A stretch of 32,082 bases of DNA, from positions 1-32,082 of the forward strand of contig JAGAJV010000159.1 in the NCBI GenBank assembly GCA_017625915.1, given 5' to 3'. Source of the stretch: Clostridia bacterium. GTDB lineage: Bacteria; Bacillota; Clostridia; Oscillospirales; CAG-272. Shown here piece after piece: positions 1 to 8,963 of the stretch. A program made the translations under genes and the position numbers. A model generated the notes under the pieces. The model saw only the letters and a list, made by a program, of their open reading frames with translations, did no database searches and was not told the origin of the DNA. How positions within the stretch are numbered: the stretch's first letter is position 1; each line of letters starts with the position of its first letter.

Positions 1-37
1 GGTAGGAGGTAGGAGGTAGGGTGTAGGATGTAGGGGT
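1..37. repeat. Tandem heptamer tract H1 (GGTAGGA type)
   Basis: Five consecutive 7-bp units run from base 1: GGTAGGA twice, GGTAGGG, TGTAGGA and TGTAGGG. The tract ends just before the ribU promoter. It is the first of at least 13 heptamer tracts in the window, all at gene boundaries. The window starts inside it, so its true left edge is unknown. Confidence 0.8.
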
Positions 38-49
38 ATAATAACACAC

Positions 50-78
50 TTGACATAATATCATATTGGTGGTATAAT
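50..78 (+). promoter_or_regulatory. Promoter of the FMN riboswitch-ribU transcript
   Basis: A perfect -35 TTGACA (50-55) and a perfect -10 TATAAT (73-78) are separated by 17 bp. The expected start near base 85 falls right at the 5' edge of the riboswitch. Confidence 0.9.
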
Positions 79-85
79 ACGAATA

Positions 86-195
86 TAATCTTCAGGGTAG
101 AGTGAAATTCTCAATCGGCGGTAAAGTCCGCGAGCCTTTTGGCAGACTTGGTGTAATTCCAAGACCGACAGTAAAGTCTGGATGGAAGAAGATAG
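86..195 (+). ncRNA. FMN riboswitch (RFN element)
   Basis: The conserved FMN aptamer blocks appear in order: TTCAGGGTAGAGTGAAATTC, an ATCGGCGGTAAAGTCCGCGAG block, CCGACAGTAAAGTCTGGATG and the closing GAAGAAGATA. P1 pairs ATCTTC (88-93) with GAAGAT (188-193). The 3' side of P1 overlaps GATAG (191-195), which can alternatively pair with CTATC (212-216), and that in turn is part of the terminator stem. This gives a simple switch: FMN bound keeps P1 and frees the terminator; without FMN the antiterminator forms. Such aptamers usually control riboflavin synthesis or uptake, matching the ribU gene that follows. Confidence 0.95.
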
Positions 196-212
196 GTAAA
201 TTTTATGTTTTC

Positions 213-242
213 TATCACCCTGATTTTTGGGTGATTTTTTAT
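213..242 (+). terminator. Riboswitch-controlled intrinsic terminator
   Basis: ATCACCC (214-220) pairs with GGGTGAT (229-235), followed directly by a run of T. It lies between the aptamer and the ribU start, so it acts as the transcription attenuator of the FMN riboswitch. Confidence 0.88.
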
Positions 243-256
243 TTCGTGAGGTTTTT

Positions 257-910
257 ATGAAAAGTAATAAAAAGATAGCTCTTATCGGTCTATTCTGCGC
301 TATTGCTTATATTTTTACATTATTGGGCGGACTGCTTCCTATTTCCGTTGCAGGCTTTTTAAAGTATGACCCTAAGGATATTATCGTAGCTATTGCAGGC
401 TTTATTTTAGGTCCTGCCTCAGCCCTTGCAATATCCGTGCTGACTGCTCTTATGGAGCTTATAACAGGCATTAGCACAACAGGCTTTTACGGACTGCTTA
501 TGAATATTATTTCCACAGCCTCCTTTGCTTGTATTTCGTCCTATATTTACAAGAGGGATAAAACACTAAGGGGTGCGATTATTGGCTTAGTAGCTGCCAC
601 AATTATAACCACAGGGTTAATGCTTTTATGGAATTACTTTATAACTCCGTTTTATATGAGCGTGCCAAGAGAGGCCGTTTTAAGAATGCTACCAACTGCG
701 TTTTTACCATTTAATTTGATTAAATATGGAATTAATGCTTGCCTTGCCTTACTTATTTATAAGCCCGTAGTTACGGCTATGCGTAAAAGTCACATACTTG
801 AAACAACTGCCCCCGCAAAATCACGCCCTAAGCTATGGATAATTTTAATCACATCATTTGTATTAATTTCCCTTATTTTCTGCCTGCTTATTCTTGCAAA
901 GGTCATTTAA
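257..910 (+). CDS. ribU: Riboflavin ECF transporter S component RibU
   Basis: This is the substrate-binding S component of an energy-coupling-factor importer for riboflavin in the cell membrane; it works with shared EcfA/EcfA'/EcfT subunits encoded elsewhere. The 217-aa product is strongly hydrophobic with about six membrane segments. It carries the RibU-type signature FLKYDPKDIIVAIAGFILGP after the first helix. The ATG at 257 is chosen because GTGAGGT lies just upstream; the TTG at 227 lies inside the terminator hairpin and is rejected. The C-terminus adds a further hydrophobic helix (WIILITSFVLISLIFCLLIL). The FMN riboswitch immediately upstream supports riboflavin as the substrate. Length fits the family. 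Confidence 0.92.
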   Translation: MKSNKKIALIGLFCAIAYIFTLLGGLLPISVAGFLKYDPKDIIVAIAGFILGPASALAISVLTALMELITGISTTGFYGLLMNIISTASFACISSYIYKRDKTLRGAIIGLVAATIITTGLMLLWNYFITPFYMSVPREAVLRMLPTAFLPFNLIKYGINACLALLIYKPVVTAMRKSHILETTAPAKSRPKLWIILITSFVLISLIFCLLILAKVI

Positions 911-940
911 AAGCCACATTTTTGTGGCTTTTTTCTTTTT
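911..940 (+). terminator. ribU terminator
   Basis: AAGCCACA (911-918) pairs with TGTGGCTT (923-930) around a TTTT loop, followed by a T-rich run to 940. It starts at the base after the ribU stop codon. Confidence 0.9.
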
Positions 941-942
941 AC

Positions 943-971
943 TTGACGGTTGATACATTGTATGCTATAAT
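943..971 (+). promoter_or_regulatory. Promoter of the beta-helix lipoprotein operon
   Basis: TTGACG (943-948) and TATAAT (966-971) are spaced by 17 bp, directly after the ribU terminator and 38 bp before the next start codon. Confidence 0.88.
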
Positions 972-1008
972 ATAAAATGAAAAAATATATTCTTTTAGGA
1001 GATGAAAA

Positions 1009-4000
1009 ATGAGAAAAGGTTTATTAGTTTTATCAGCATTGACAATACTCATTCTTTCCCTTGCATTAAGCTCTTGCCATAAGCACGAATTTGGCGAGTG
1101 GCAGACAACAAAAGAGCCTAACTGCTCTAGCGAGGGCACAAAGGAAAGAATATGCGCAAGCTGCAAAGAAAAGGAAACGGAAGCTATTCCTGTGCTTACC
1201 GAGGGCGGACACGATTTTGGTCAGTGGCATACAGACCTTGAGCCTACCTGCTCCTCTATCGGAACAAAAAGCAGAGATTGCAAGCGTTGCGACGAGCACG
1301 AAATTGAAAACATAGACGAAAACAAGGACAACCATATTTCCTTTGGCGATTGGGTAACTACCTTAGAGCCTACCTGCTCGGCTGACGGTAAAAAGGAAAG
1401 AGTATGTATTTGTGAATACAAGGAAACAGCTATTATTCCTAAGCTTACCGAGGGTGGACATACATATGGCGACTGGGCAATTTCAGTTGAGCCTACATGC
1501 TCCAACGAGGGACAAAGAATCAGATACTGTCTTGATTGTGACGCTCCACAGGTGGAAACGCTTTCCCCTGTTGACGAGGGTGGACACTCCTATGGCGAAT
1601 GGTACACAGTAGCTGAGCCTACCTGCTCAGCAGTTGGCGAGAAAAAACGTGACTGCGTATATTGTGATAACAAGGAAACAGAGGAAATCCCTGTATTAAC
1701 ATCAGGGGGACACTCCTTTGGGGAATGGTCAACTGTGACTGAGCCCACCTGCTCCACAGAGGGAGAAAGAAAGAGAGCCTGCATACTTTGCGGTATTAGC
1801 GAATACGAGCCAATTTCCCCGCTTGACGAGGGCGGACACGCATATGGCGAATGGTATGAAACCATAAAGCCTACCTGTGATAGCGAGGGCGAAAGACGCA
1901 AGGACTGTACTCTATGCGATAATTTTGTAACCGAAATACTTGATAAATTACCTATCGTTTATACAATTACAGTTGATATTGACGGTAAGGAAACAGTAAT
2001 TAATTTACCTGAGGACGGTATTTATTCACTTAGCACACCAAGCAAGCTTGGCTATACCTTCCTTGGCTTCTTTGAGGGTGACAGAGAATTCAACGCAAGC
2101 GGTGTTGTTACAGAAAGCAAGAGCATCACTGCTAAATTCCAGCTTAGCGAAACTAAAACCTTTAACGAGCTAAAGACAAGAATTGACGGCGGCGTTGATA
2201 AAATCCTTTTAGCAAGCGATATTACATTAACCGATACAATTTATGTAACAGGCAATACAGAAATCACAGCAAAGGGTAATTACACTCTTACAAGAGATGC
2301 GTCCTTCCTTGGCGAGCTATTTGTGCTTGGTGAGGATAATCTTGGCAATAACCTTATTTTAAAGGACAAGAAAGCAGCTCTTACAATTAAGCCGGAGGGT
2401 ACAATTACCATTGACGGTAACAAGGATAATTTAACCGACAAGGTAACTGGCACAGTATTCTTTATGACCAACGGCTCTGTGCTTAATATTTACGACGGCG
2501 TTACAGTACAAAACCACAAAAAGCTTGGCAACGAAAAAATATTAGACACAAAATATGCATTCAACGGAGCCATCACCCCGGGTGGTAGTGTTGTGCTAAT
2601 TGATGACGGTACATTTAATATGTACGGTGGTATTATCACAAATAACGAGGTAAGTCCTCTATCCTCTTCTATGACTCCTGAGGAGGATAAGATTGAGGGC
2701 TACGAGAATTCAACCTATGGCGGCGCTATCTACAATAACGGCACAACAAACATTTACGGCGGTACAATTAGCAACAATAAGGGTAGCTACGGCGGCGCTA
2801 TTGCCAGCGGCAGAGTGTTAAATATTGAGGGTGGCCTTTTTGAGGGCAATAGCTCAACATATTACGGCGGAGCTGTATATCAAACAAACAGCGCTACCTC
2901 AGTTGCCTACATTGGTAAGGAAAGTAAGGATATTACGGTCATTTTCCGCAATAACTCCTCAATAACCGGTGGTGCTATTCGCACTCAATACAATAGTGGC
3001 ACAGTAATTTACGGCGGTACTCTGTTTGACTCCAACAAGGCAATAAGCTACATTGTTACTGAGGATGTTATTGACGAAGCAACAGGCGAGCCAACAGGAG
3101 AGACCGTGGAAGTAGTAAAAACTGCCGGCAAGGGCGGTGCTATTCAGAGCTACGGTGAGTTAATTATTTACTACGCTGAATTTAAAAATAATAATGCTAT
3201 GGACCGTGGCGGTGCAATCAGCACTAACTACTCCGCCGAGGATATGGTTCCAAGAGTAACGCTTATTCACGAGGCGATATTTGAAGGCAACAGCGCAACC
3301 TTTGGAGGTGCTATTGCGTGTGGCTCTGACTACAATGCAACCACTGATGCAGAAATTAAGCTTGATAAGGTTACCTTCATAGGTAATGAGGCTACCTCAA
3401 ACGGCGGTGCAATTTATCTAACTGCAAAGAGCATTGCTTCACTTATCGGAGCTTCTACATTTAAGAATAATATCGCAGGGGCAAACGGCGGTACATTCTA
3501 TCTAACTAATACAACTACCGTTCAAATGCTTGACAGCGCTACCGCTATTATCGAGGGCAACACCGCAGACTATGGCGGAGTGGCATACCTTAAGACTGAA
3601 TCAACCTTAACTCTAAAAAATGCAAGCCTAATTGGCAATAGCGCAAGGAATGGCGGAGCAATCTATACAACCTCATCCACAGTCAATCTTGACGGTATTA
3701 CTGCAAAGGAAAACACTGCAACAGGCTTAGGAGCATTTGTTTCAGCAACACTTTCAACCGTTAATCTTTCATCAAAGAGCAGCGCAAGCTCCATTAGCAA
3801 AAATACAGCAGGATCACACGGCGGCGCAATTTACAGCTTAGGCTCTGCAATTAATCTTGTAGGAACAAGCGAAAACGCATTAGTATTTGACAGTAACCTG
3901 GCAAGCAAGCAGGGTGGCGCTATATATCTCGCTGCAAGCAGTGATAACAATACTACAACAAGGTCGTCTATCAATGCTTCTTATGTAAGCTTTACATCAA

Positions 4001-6003
4001 ACACTGCTAATCAGGTTGTACAATACGGGGGCGGAGCACTTTACTGCTCTAATGTAGTTCTTAAGTTAGATAACATTATCTTTGATGGCAACCGTGCAAT
4101 TTTTGGCGGTGCAATCTCACTATATTCCGGATCTGAGCTAACTGCTGAAAAAATCACATTTACTAATAATATAGCCGACCATCAGGGCGGTGTAATGTAC
4201 ACCTCTAAGTCAACTGTGTCCTTTAAGGATATTACTGTAAAGGGCAACAAGGCTACGGGCTTTACTGCCACCGAGGACGTTATTGATGAAGTGACCGGCG
4301 AGCTAACAGGCGAAGCTGTCGAGGTCTACAATGAGGGTGTTGGCGGAGCATTCTTCTTCAACTCAAGCTCTTATGCCATCTTCGATACATTAAATGCAGA
4401 TGGCAACATTGCTGACAATGCAGGCTTTATAATGATTAATGTTTCCGAGCTTGAAATAAAGGGCGAGAGCAACACAATCAAGAATAGCCAAGCAATTTCA
4501 GGCGGTTATCAAAAGGGCGGCGGCGCTATTCGCTTCTCAGGCTCAACCGGTACAATTGAAAATACAAGCTTTATTTCAAATACCGCTCTTTATGGCGGCG
4601 CTATTGGATTGTTTTCTAATTCAGATGTATTATTTAAGAGCTGTACCTTTGACGGAAACAAATCTATTTTATACGATTATGCAACAGGCGACAATACAGC
4701 CTCACAGGGTGGTTCATTATATATCAATCACTCAAGCGCTGCGCTTGATACCTGTGTAATTAAAAATAGCAGTGCTGACAATCGAGGAAGTGCTATTTAT
4801 ACAACAACCGGAGAGCTCAAGCTTACAAATACTGCTATTACAGAAAACACAGGTACAGATAGCATTATTTATCTGACAAAATCAACCTTTGAATCAGCAA
4901 ATAGCACATACACAAATAACACAACAAAAACAGGTGTAATATACATTAACACAAGCACCGTTGCAACAATGAGCGGTGATACAATGTCCGGCAACACAGC
5001 ATCATCTCACGGTGGCTGTATCTATATTCCAAACGGTACACTTACTATTGATAAGCTTACTGCCTTGAATAACACATCAGGTGACAGTGGCGGTGCAATC
5101 CACATTGCGTCTAAGGGCGAGGCTGCAACTACAGTAACAATTAGCAATTCAAGCTTTACAGGAAACTCTGTTCCTATCAATAACGAAAGTCGCTTTGGCG
5201 GCGCAATCTTCATTGATAACGGCGCCGTAGCTACTCTTACTGATGTAGTATTTACAAAGAATATCGCATCTAACGGCGGTGCAATTGGCTTAACGGGCGC
5301 TTCTCTGACAATTAACGGTATTACTGCTATTGAAAATGAGGCTACAGGCAACTCTATTTATTCAGGTAACGGTGGTGCTATTTCAATAAAGAAGGACTCC
5401 ACAAACGTTAAAATTGAAATTAACGCAGGCACACAAATTACTGAGAATACCTTTACAGGCAATAAGGCAAGCCGTGCCGGCGGTGCAATCTTCTTCTATC
5501 TATCCGAGGGAGAATTTAGTGCAAATCAACTTACATTTACTAACAATGTGGCAACCTCAAATTATGGTGGCGCGTTATATTTAAGAGCAACAGACTCAAG
5601 CCTATTAACAGCAGATATTGGCACAATAGTTGCTAATGGAAATAAAGCAAGCGGTAATGGTGGCGCTCTATACCTATACAAGATGACAGGCTCTATTGAT
5701 TCAGTAACCGCAAGCAATAACTCAGCAAACAACGGTGGAGCTATGTATATTGCAGGTAGCGCAGTAATTGAATTTGGAGAGCTTTATGGCTCTGGCAACA
5801 CAGCTGCCACAAATGGTGGATATGCTTATATAGGTACATCAAAAACAACAATTCACTCCGGCGAAATCGGTGAAAATGATGATGCAACGGGACTAGAATT
5901 ACACGTTTCCGTTTCTAAAGCAGCTAAAATTAACCTATCTAAATTCACCTTCCCAGATGGTGGCGTAAACAATGCCTCATACATTGAAAATATCGCCGAA
6001 TAA
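1009..6003 (+). CDS. Large surface lipoprotein: seven Cys-rich repeats plus right-handed beta-helix
   Basis: A 1664-aa exported protein, probably anchored to the outer face of the membrane by a lipid on Cys23 (lipobox LSSC after a hydrophobic signal). Residues about 24-315 hold seven repeats of about 42 aa of the form H-x-[FY]-G-[ED]-W ... EPTCS ... R-x-C-x-x-C, common in Firmicute surface proteins. Repeat 3 has lost a residue between its last two cysteines. Residues about 317-378 resemble an InlB/Listeria-Bacteroides repeat (GYTFLGFF). The rest is a long series of N-x-A-x-x-G-G-A-[IL] turns typical of right-handed beta-helix or Pmp-like passenger domains. No sortase motif or membrane anchor is seen at the C-terminus. 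AGGAG at 997-1001 fixes the start. Adhesion or polysaccharide binding is an inference; no catalytic motif is recognised. Confidence 0.88.
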   Translation: MRKGLLVLSALTILILSLALSSCHKHEFGEWQTTKEPNCSSEGTKERICASCKEKETEAIPVLTEGGHDFGQWHTDLEPTCSSIGTKSRDCKRCDEHEIENIDENKDNHISFGDWVTTLEPTCSADGKKERVCICEYKETAIIPKLTEGGHTYGDWAISVEPTCSNEGQRIRYCLDCDAPQVETLSPVDEGGHSYGEWYTVAEPTCSAVGEKKRDCVYCDNKETEEIPVLTSGGHSFGEWSTVTEPTCSTEGERKRACILCGISEYEPISPLDEGGHAYGEWYETIKPTCDSEGERRKDCTLCDNFVTEILDKLPIVYTITVDIDGKETVINLPEDGIYSLSTPSKLGYTFLGFFEGDREFNASGVVTESKSITAKFQLSETKTFNELKTRIDGGVDKILLASDITLTDTIYVTGNTEITAKGNYTLTRDASFLGELFVLGEDNLGNNLILKDKKAALTIKPEGTITIDGNKDNLTDKVTGTVFFMTNGSVLNIYDGVTVQNHKKLGNEKILDTKYAFNGAITPGGSVVLIDDGTFNMYGGIITNNEVSPLSSSMTPEEDKIEGYENSTYGGAIYNNGTTNIYGGTISNNKGSYGGAIASGRVLNIEGGLFEGNSSTYYGGAVYQTNSATSVAYIGKESKDITVIFRNNSSITGGAIRTQYNSGTVIYGGTLFDSNKAISYIVTEDVIDEATGEPTGETVEVVKTAGKGGAIQSYGELIIYYAEFKNNNAMDRGGAISTNYSAEDMVPRVTLIHEAIFEGNSATFGGAIACGSDYNATTDAEIKLDKVTFIGNEATSNGGAIYLTAKSIASLIGASTFKNNIAGANGGTFYLTNTTTVQMLDSATAIIEGNTADYGGVAYLKTESTLTLKNASLIGNSARNGGAIYTTSSTVNLDGITAKENTATGLGAFVSATLSTVNLSSKSSASSISKNTAGSHGGAIYSLGSAINLVGTSENALVFDSNLASKQGGAIYLAASSDNNTTTRSSINASYVSFTSNTANQVVQYGGGALYCSNVVLKLDNIIFDGNRAIFGGAISLYSGSELTAEKITFTNNIADHQGGVMYTSKSTVSFKDITVKGNKATGFTATEDVIDEVTGELTGEAVEVYNEGVGGAFFFNSSSYAIFDTLNADGNIADNAGFIMINVSELEIKGESNTIKNSQAISGGYQKGGGAIRFSGSTGTIENTSFISNTALYGGAIGLFSNSDVLFKSCTFDGNKSILYDYATGDNTASQGGSLYINHSSAALDTCVIKNSSADNRGSAIYTTTGELKLTNTAITENTGTDSIIYLTKSTFESANSTYTNNTTKTGVIYINTSTVATMSGDTMSGNTASSHGGCIYIPNGTLTIDKLTALNNTSGDSGGAIHIASKGEAATTVTISNSSFTGNSVPINNESRFGGAIFIDNGAVATLTDVVFTKNIASNGGAIGLTGASLTINGITAIENEATGNSIYSGNGGAISIKKDSTNVKIEINAGTQITENTFTGNKASRAGGAIFFYLSEGEFSANQLTFTNNVATSNYGGALYLRATDSSLLTADIGTIVANGNKASGNGGALYLYKMTGSIDSVTASNNSANNGGAMYIAGSAVIEFGELYGSGNTAATNGGYAYIGTSKTTIHSGEIGENDDATGLELHVSVSKAAKINLSKFTFPDGGVNNASYIENIAE

Positions 6004-6011
6004 GGAGAAAA

Positions 6012-7721
6012 ATGAGAAAATTTAATAGATTTATCGCTATTCTTCTCTGTTTTTTAACTGTTTTAAGCTGTTTTTCACTTTTATCCTGCGACAATACACC
6101 ATCCGATACATCATCGGATGGTGGTAGCAATGATACTAGCATAGATACAGACACTAATACAGATACGGCCACGAAGCCCGACCAAAAGCCTGACATAAAG
6201 CCAGAGGACGAGCCCACAATTGATGAGCTTAACAAGAAAAATGAGGTTTTAGCTATTCTTGATAACAATTTTCTTAGCAGAAACGAAATAGTTTACAAAA
6301 ATATAAATGGCAAGGATGTTACAGTTTACACAACCTTCCGTGATAAAAAGGAAATACAAAACAACCCTAACTTCTCTCAAATCCAAATGCTATGGCAAGC
6401 CATTAAGTATAAGGAAAAATATCCTGAAAGGGATGTTTATATCAGTCTTTCCTCTTATAGAATTTCAGGCACGCTTGCAGGGTGTGTTAAGGAGGATAGT
6501 GCTGAATACGGACACTTAAAAATGCTTCGTGATAAGGAATATGACGAGGAAAGTGGCTACTATCGCCTTTGCTACCTTCTTTGCGAGGCTGCAAGAAAGG
6601 GCATTTATGTAACTGTTATCGGGCACTTAAACGCAAGTGCTGTAAAGCTATCTGCTGATGCAAAGAAAAACACTGCTGATATTGACTTTATTACCTATTT
6701 CAATAATCACTTAAACGACCCCTGCTATATTGAAGGCAAGGTAATATCCGACTATATGGTTGCATTAAAATCGAAATGGTCTCTTGACAAGGGCGGCACG
6801 GATATGATGCACCTAAAGGCTTGTACCGTTTCTAACTATATTGACAGATACGGAAACGATAGGGGTAAGGCAGTATGGCTTGGCTGTACCAACATTGACG
6901 GTGTAAACTATCTGGGCAGAAACGGTCTTGACTATATCCAAACAGGTGCAGTTATTTGCGACCACGAGGAAATATACAGAGCAACCTATAACTTTATTCA
7001 GTTAATGAGCAAGTATCAGGAGCAGGAGGAGGTTCTTATATTTAGACGTCTTTGTCAGCTTCGCACTACTATGCAAATTGACCTTATTTTAGCAGGTAAG
7101 GGCGATACTATTCCAAGTGATGAGCAAATTGTTTATCTCGGAACAGAAAGCGACAAGGTCTTCGAGTTATATTTCACCCCTCTCGGTGGCTCTTCATCAA
7201 CTTGGGATACTACATATAATCCATATTGCAAATACACAACAAAGCTGGTAAGCTCCAAAAACGAGGATGGCTATATTGAATTTTTACTTAATAATCCCAA
7301 ATTCATAAACGGTAGCTTTTCCGTTGCTCAAATTCTTCTTGATTTGCTTAATAAAAAGTTTATGGACAGTGGAAATGTAGAAAACAATTTGCATTTGCAA
7401 TCCCCCGGTCCAGACTACTCTATTTTTGACGGACTTATAGAGGGTGAAAACATAGGCGCAAAGCAGTTAAACGAGTATAGATCAAAGAACTATCACACCA
7501 AGGATGTACAAATGTCATATGTTGAGGACGGCACACGATACTATGTTACACTGTTTAATTCCTTAAATTTCCACGAGGGCGCTATGTTCTATCAAACGAA
7601 CTCAATCCTTGTAATTAAGGAAACCAAGGAAACGGGCAACGATTTTTATATTGACTATGCCATTATGACAACTCCTGATATTAATTTTGAGGAGCATAGA
7701 TATGCGACAGATTCGCAATGA
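6012..7721 (+). CDS. Lipoprotein with degenerate phospholipase D-like (HxK) motifs
   Basis: A 569-aa predicted lipoprotein: hydrophobic signal with lipobox LLSC (Cys26), then a Ser/Thr/Asp/Pro/Lys-rich linker to about residue 75. Two HxK motifs lie about 228 residues apart. H267-L-K269 is followed by VWLGCTNIDG, and H495-T-K497 by VTLFNSLN, resembling the paired HKD motifs of the PLD superfamily. In both copies the position of the usual Asp (HxKx4D) is Ser and the GSxN element is altered, so activity is uncertain. The gene starts 8 bp after the large beta-helix lipoprotein, with AAGGAG overlapping that stop codon, so the two are one operon and probably work together at the cell surface. The last few residues and the stop codon lie in repeat array A. 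Confidence 0.7.
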   Translation: MRKFNRFIAILLCFLTVLSCFSLLSCDNTPSDTSSDGGSNDTSIDTDTNTDTATKPDQKPDIKPEDEPTIDELNKKNEVLAILDNNFLSRNEIVYKNINGKDVTVYTTFRDKKEIQNNPNFSQIQMLWQAIKYKEKYPERDVYISLSSYRISGTLAGCVKEDSAEYGHLKMLRDKEYDEESGYYRLCYLLCEAARKGIYVTVIGHLNASAVKLSADAKKNTADIDFITYFNNHLNDPCYIEGKVISDYMVALKSKWSLDKGGTDMMHLKACTVSNYIDRYGNDRGKAVWLGCTNIDGVNYLGRNGLDYIQTGAVICDHEEIYRATYNFIQLMSKYQEQEEVLIFRRLCQLRTTMQIDLILAGKGDTIPSDEQIVYLGTESDKVFELYFTPLGGSSSTWDTTYNPYCKYTTKLVSSKNEDGYIEFLLNNPKFINGSFSVAQILLDLLNKKFMDSGNVENNLHLQSPGPDYSIFDGLIEGENIGAKQLNEYRSKNYHTKDVQMSYVEDGTRYYVTLFNSLNFHEGAMFYQTNSILVIKETKETGNDFYIDYAIMTTPDINFEEHRYATDSQ

Positions 7722-7787
7722 AATCCCTACAGGATGAAATCACTTCGTGATGAAATCCACGAGCGAATGAAATCTTGCTTCGCAAGG
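7703..7787. repeat. Hairpin array A (ATGAAATC spacer)
   Basis: Four copies of ATGAAATC (7718-7725, 7734-7741, 7750-7757, 7767-7774; period 16-17 bp) separate small, different palindromes: GCGA/TCGC, CCT-ac-AGG, CAC-ttc-GTG and TTGC-ttc-GCAA. The stop codon of the PLD-like gene is the TGA of the first spacer. Confidence 0.8.
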
Positions 7788-7795
7788 ATATAAGC

Positions 7796-7828
7796 AAAAA
7801 CGACACTTTTTTGAGGTGTCGTTTTTTA
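7796..7828. terminator. Bidirectional terminator between convergent genes
   Basis: CGACAC (7801-7806) pairs with GTGTCG (7816-7821), flanked by A5 on the left and T6 on the right, so the hairpin is followed by a U-run on either strand. It serves the PLD-like gene (plus) and the acyltransferase (minus), and overlaps the latter's stop codon. Confidence 0.88.
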
Positions 7829-8908
7829 TATTCCAAAATATAGTAGAATTTTTGAGGTGATTTTGCTTTTTTCTCTTATTAAGTATAATATGTAAAGCAC
7901 TATAAGGTAAATCAAAATTATATAAAATGCTTCCTTTATGCCCGCGTGCAAGCCGGCGAGCCATTTGTTTGCCTTATAGGATGGTGACGAATAAAACGGT
8001 GAACGGAAAAACAGGTAGTGGGTTGCCATAATAAAGAATGAGCTTTTAGACAATCTTGAAACCGATTTAATTTCCGGCAATAGCGCACAGCTTAAAATCA
8101 GCGATACAAGTATTACTGTTCCTAAAGCAATATACACATATATATTGTTATATTTCAGATTCAAAACACTCATTCCGTAATAGCCGCCCGGTCTTGATGG
8201 ATCCCTGTTTGCATAAGCACATATTATAAGGCTTGCTATAAGAGCGCCTAATGCTATATATAGCATATAATTTTTATAAGGGCTTTCTTTTCTTTCTATT
8301 ACGAGCTTTATCAAATCCTTAAGGACATACCCAAGACAGTAAAAGCCTAAAAGCAAGAACACGTTGTGCATATTAAATATGTTTGTGTAGCCAAATAGAT
8401 TTACTGTTTTTTCTGTTTCTACAAGTATAATAATTCCTGCAAAGGAGACAAGCCCCAGACCTAAGCAAGCATATTTATTTCCCTTTACTAAATAAGCAAA
8501 GAATATAAACGTCAAGCTTACAATAAAATAAGGTATAACAAACCACAATGCCGCATTCCAGGTTGGTCTGCCATTTAGTAGAAAAAAGATTTCAACAAGC
8601 TCCCCAAAGCCATAATCGGTCTTTAAAGGACATTCCTTCATCATATAAGGATATGATGTAACAATAAACCAAATAAGATAAGGTATTCCTATTCTCTTTA
8701 GTAATCCAACAACCTTTTTTAAGGCTTCCTTAATTGTTTTTGCAGGACTTGATAAAAAGCCGCCTGCAAATGCAAAAAGAGGCACATGAAACGCGTAAAA
8801 AATTGTCTTTGGCAAGGTATAGGCAGGCAAGCAATGGCCCATCACTATTAAGCAAATACCTATCGCCTTAAACCAATCTATATAATTAAGTCGCTTTTGC
8901 TCTAGCAT
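7826..8908 (-). CDS. Acyltransferase family 3 membrane protein (OafA/YrhL-like)
   Basis: A 360-aa polytopic membrane protein with the acyltransferase-3 signature at its N-terminus: YIDWFKAIGICLIVMGH (His25 is the conserved motif histidine) followed by a YAFHVPLFAFAGGF segment. About ten hydrophobic helices follow. Members transfer acetyl or other acyl groups to extracytoplasmic sugars of cell-wall or capsular polymers; the exact acceptor cannot be read from the sequence. The gene lies 54 bp downstream of the DUF6062-like gene on the same strand, with a heptamer tract between them, so cotranscription is possible. A bidirectional terminator overlaps its stop codon. Confidence 0.85.
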   Translation of the reverse strand: MLEQKRLNYIDWFKAIGICLIVMGHCLPAYTLPKTIFYAFHVPLFAFAGGFLSSPAKTIKEALKKVVGLLKRIGIPYLIWFIVTSYPYMMKECPLKTDYGFGELVEIFFLLNGRPTWNAALWFVIPYFIVSLTFIFFAYLVKGNKYACLGLGLVSFAGIIILVETEKTVNLFGYTNIFNMHNVFLLLGFYCLGYVLKDLIKLVIERKESPYKNYMLYIALGALIASLIICAYANRDPSRPGGYYGMSVLNLKYNNIYVYIALGTVILVSLILSCALLPEIKSVSRLSKSSFFIMATHYLFFRSPFYSSPSYKANKWLAGLHAGIKEAFYIILIYLIVLYILYLIREKSKITSKILLYFGI

Positions 8909-8942
8909 CTTTTCTCTCTTTCTAATATTAAATACTTGTATA

Positions 8943-8963
8943 GTCTAACTGCTAACGGCTAAT
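8943..8963. repeat. Tandem heptamer tract H2 (GCTAACG type)
   Basis: Three 7-bp units (GTCTAAC, TGCTAAC, GGCTAAT) lie between two minus-strand genes and overlap the stop codon of the upstream one by one base. Confidence 0.6.

Noticed and set aside
227..256. Upstream TTG start extending RibU by ten residues
   Set aside because: It lies inside the riboswitch terminator hairpin with no ribosome site; the ATG at 257 has one.
939..1901. Several minus-strand open frames opposite the large lipoprotein
   Set aside because: They are shadows of the Cys-rich repeats in another frame, lack ribosome sites and match no known pattern.
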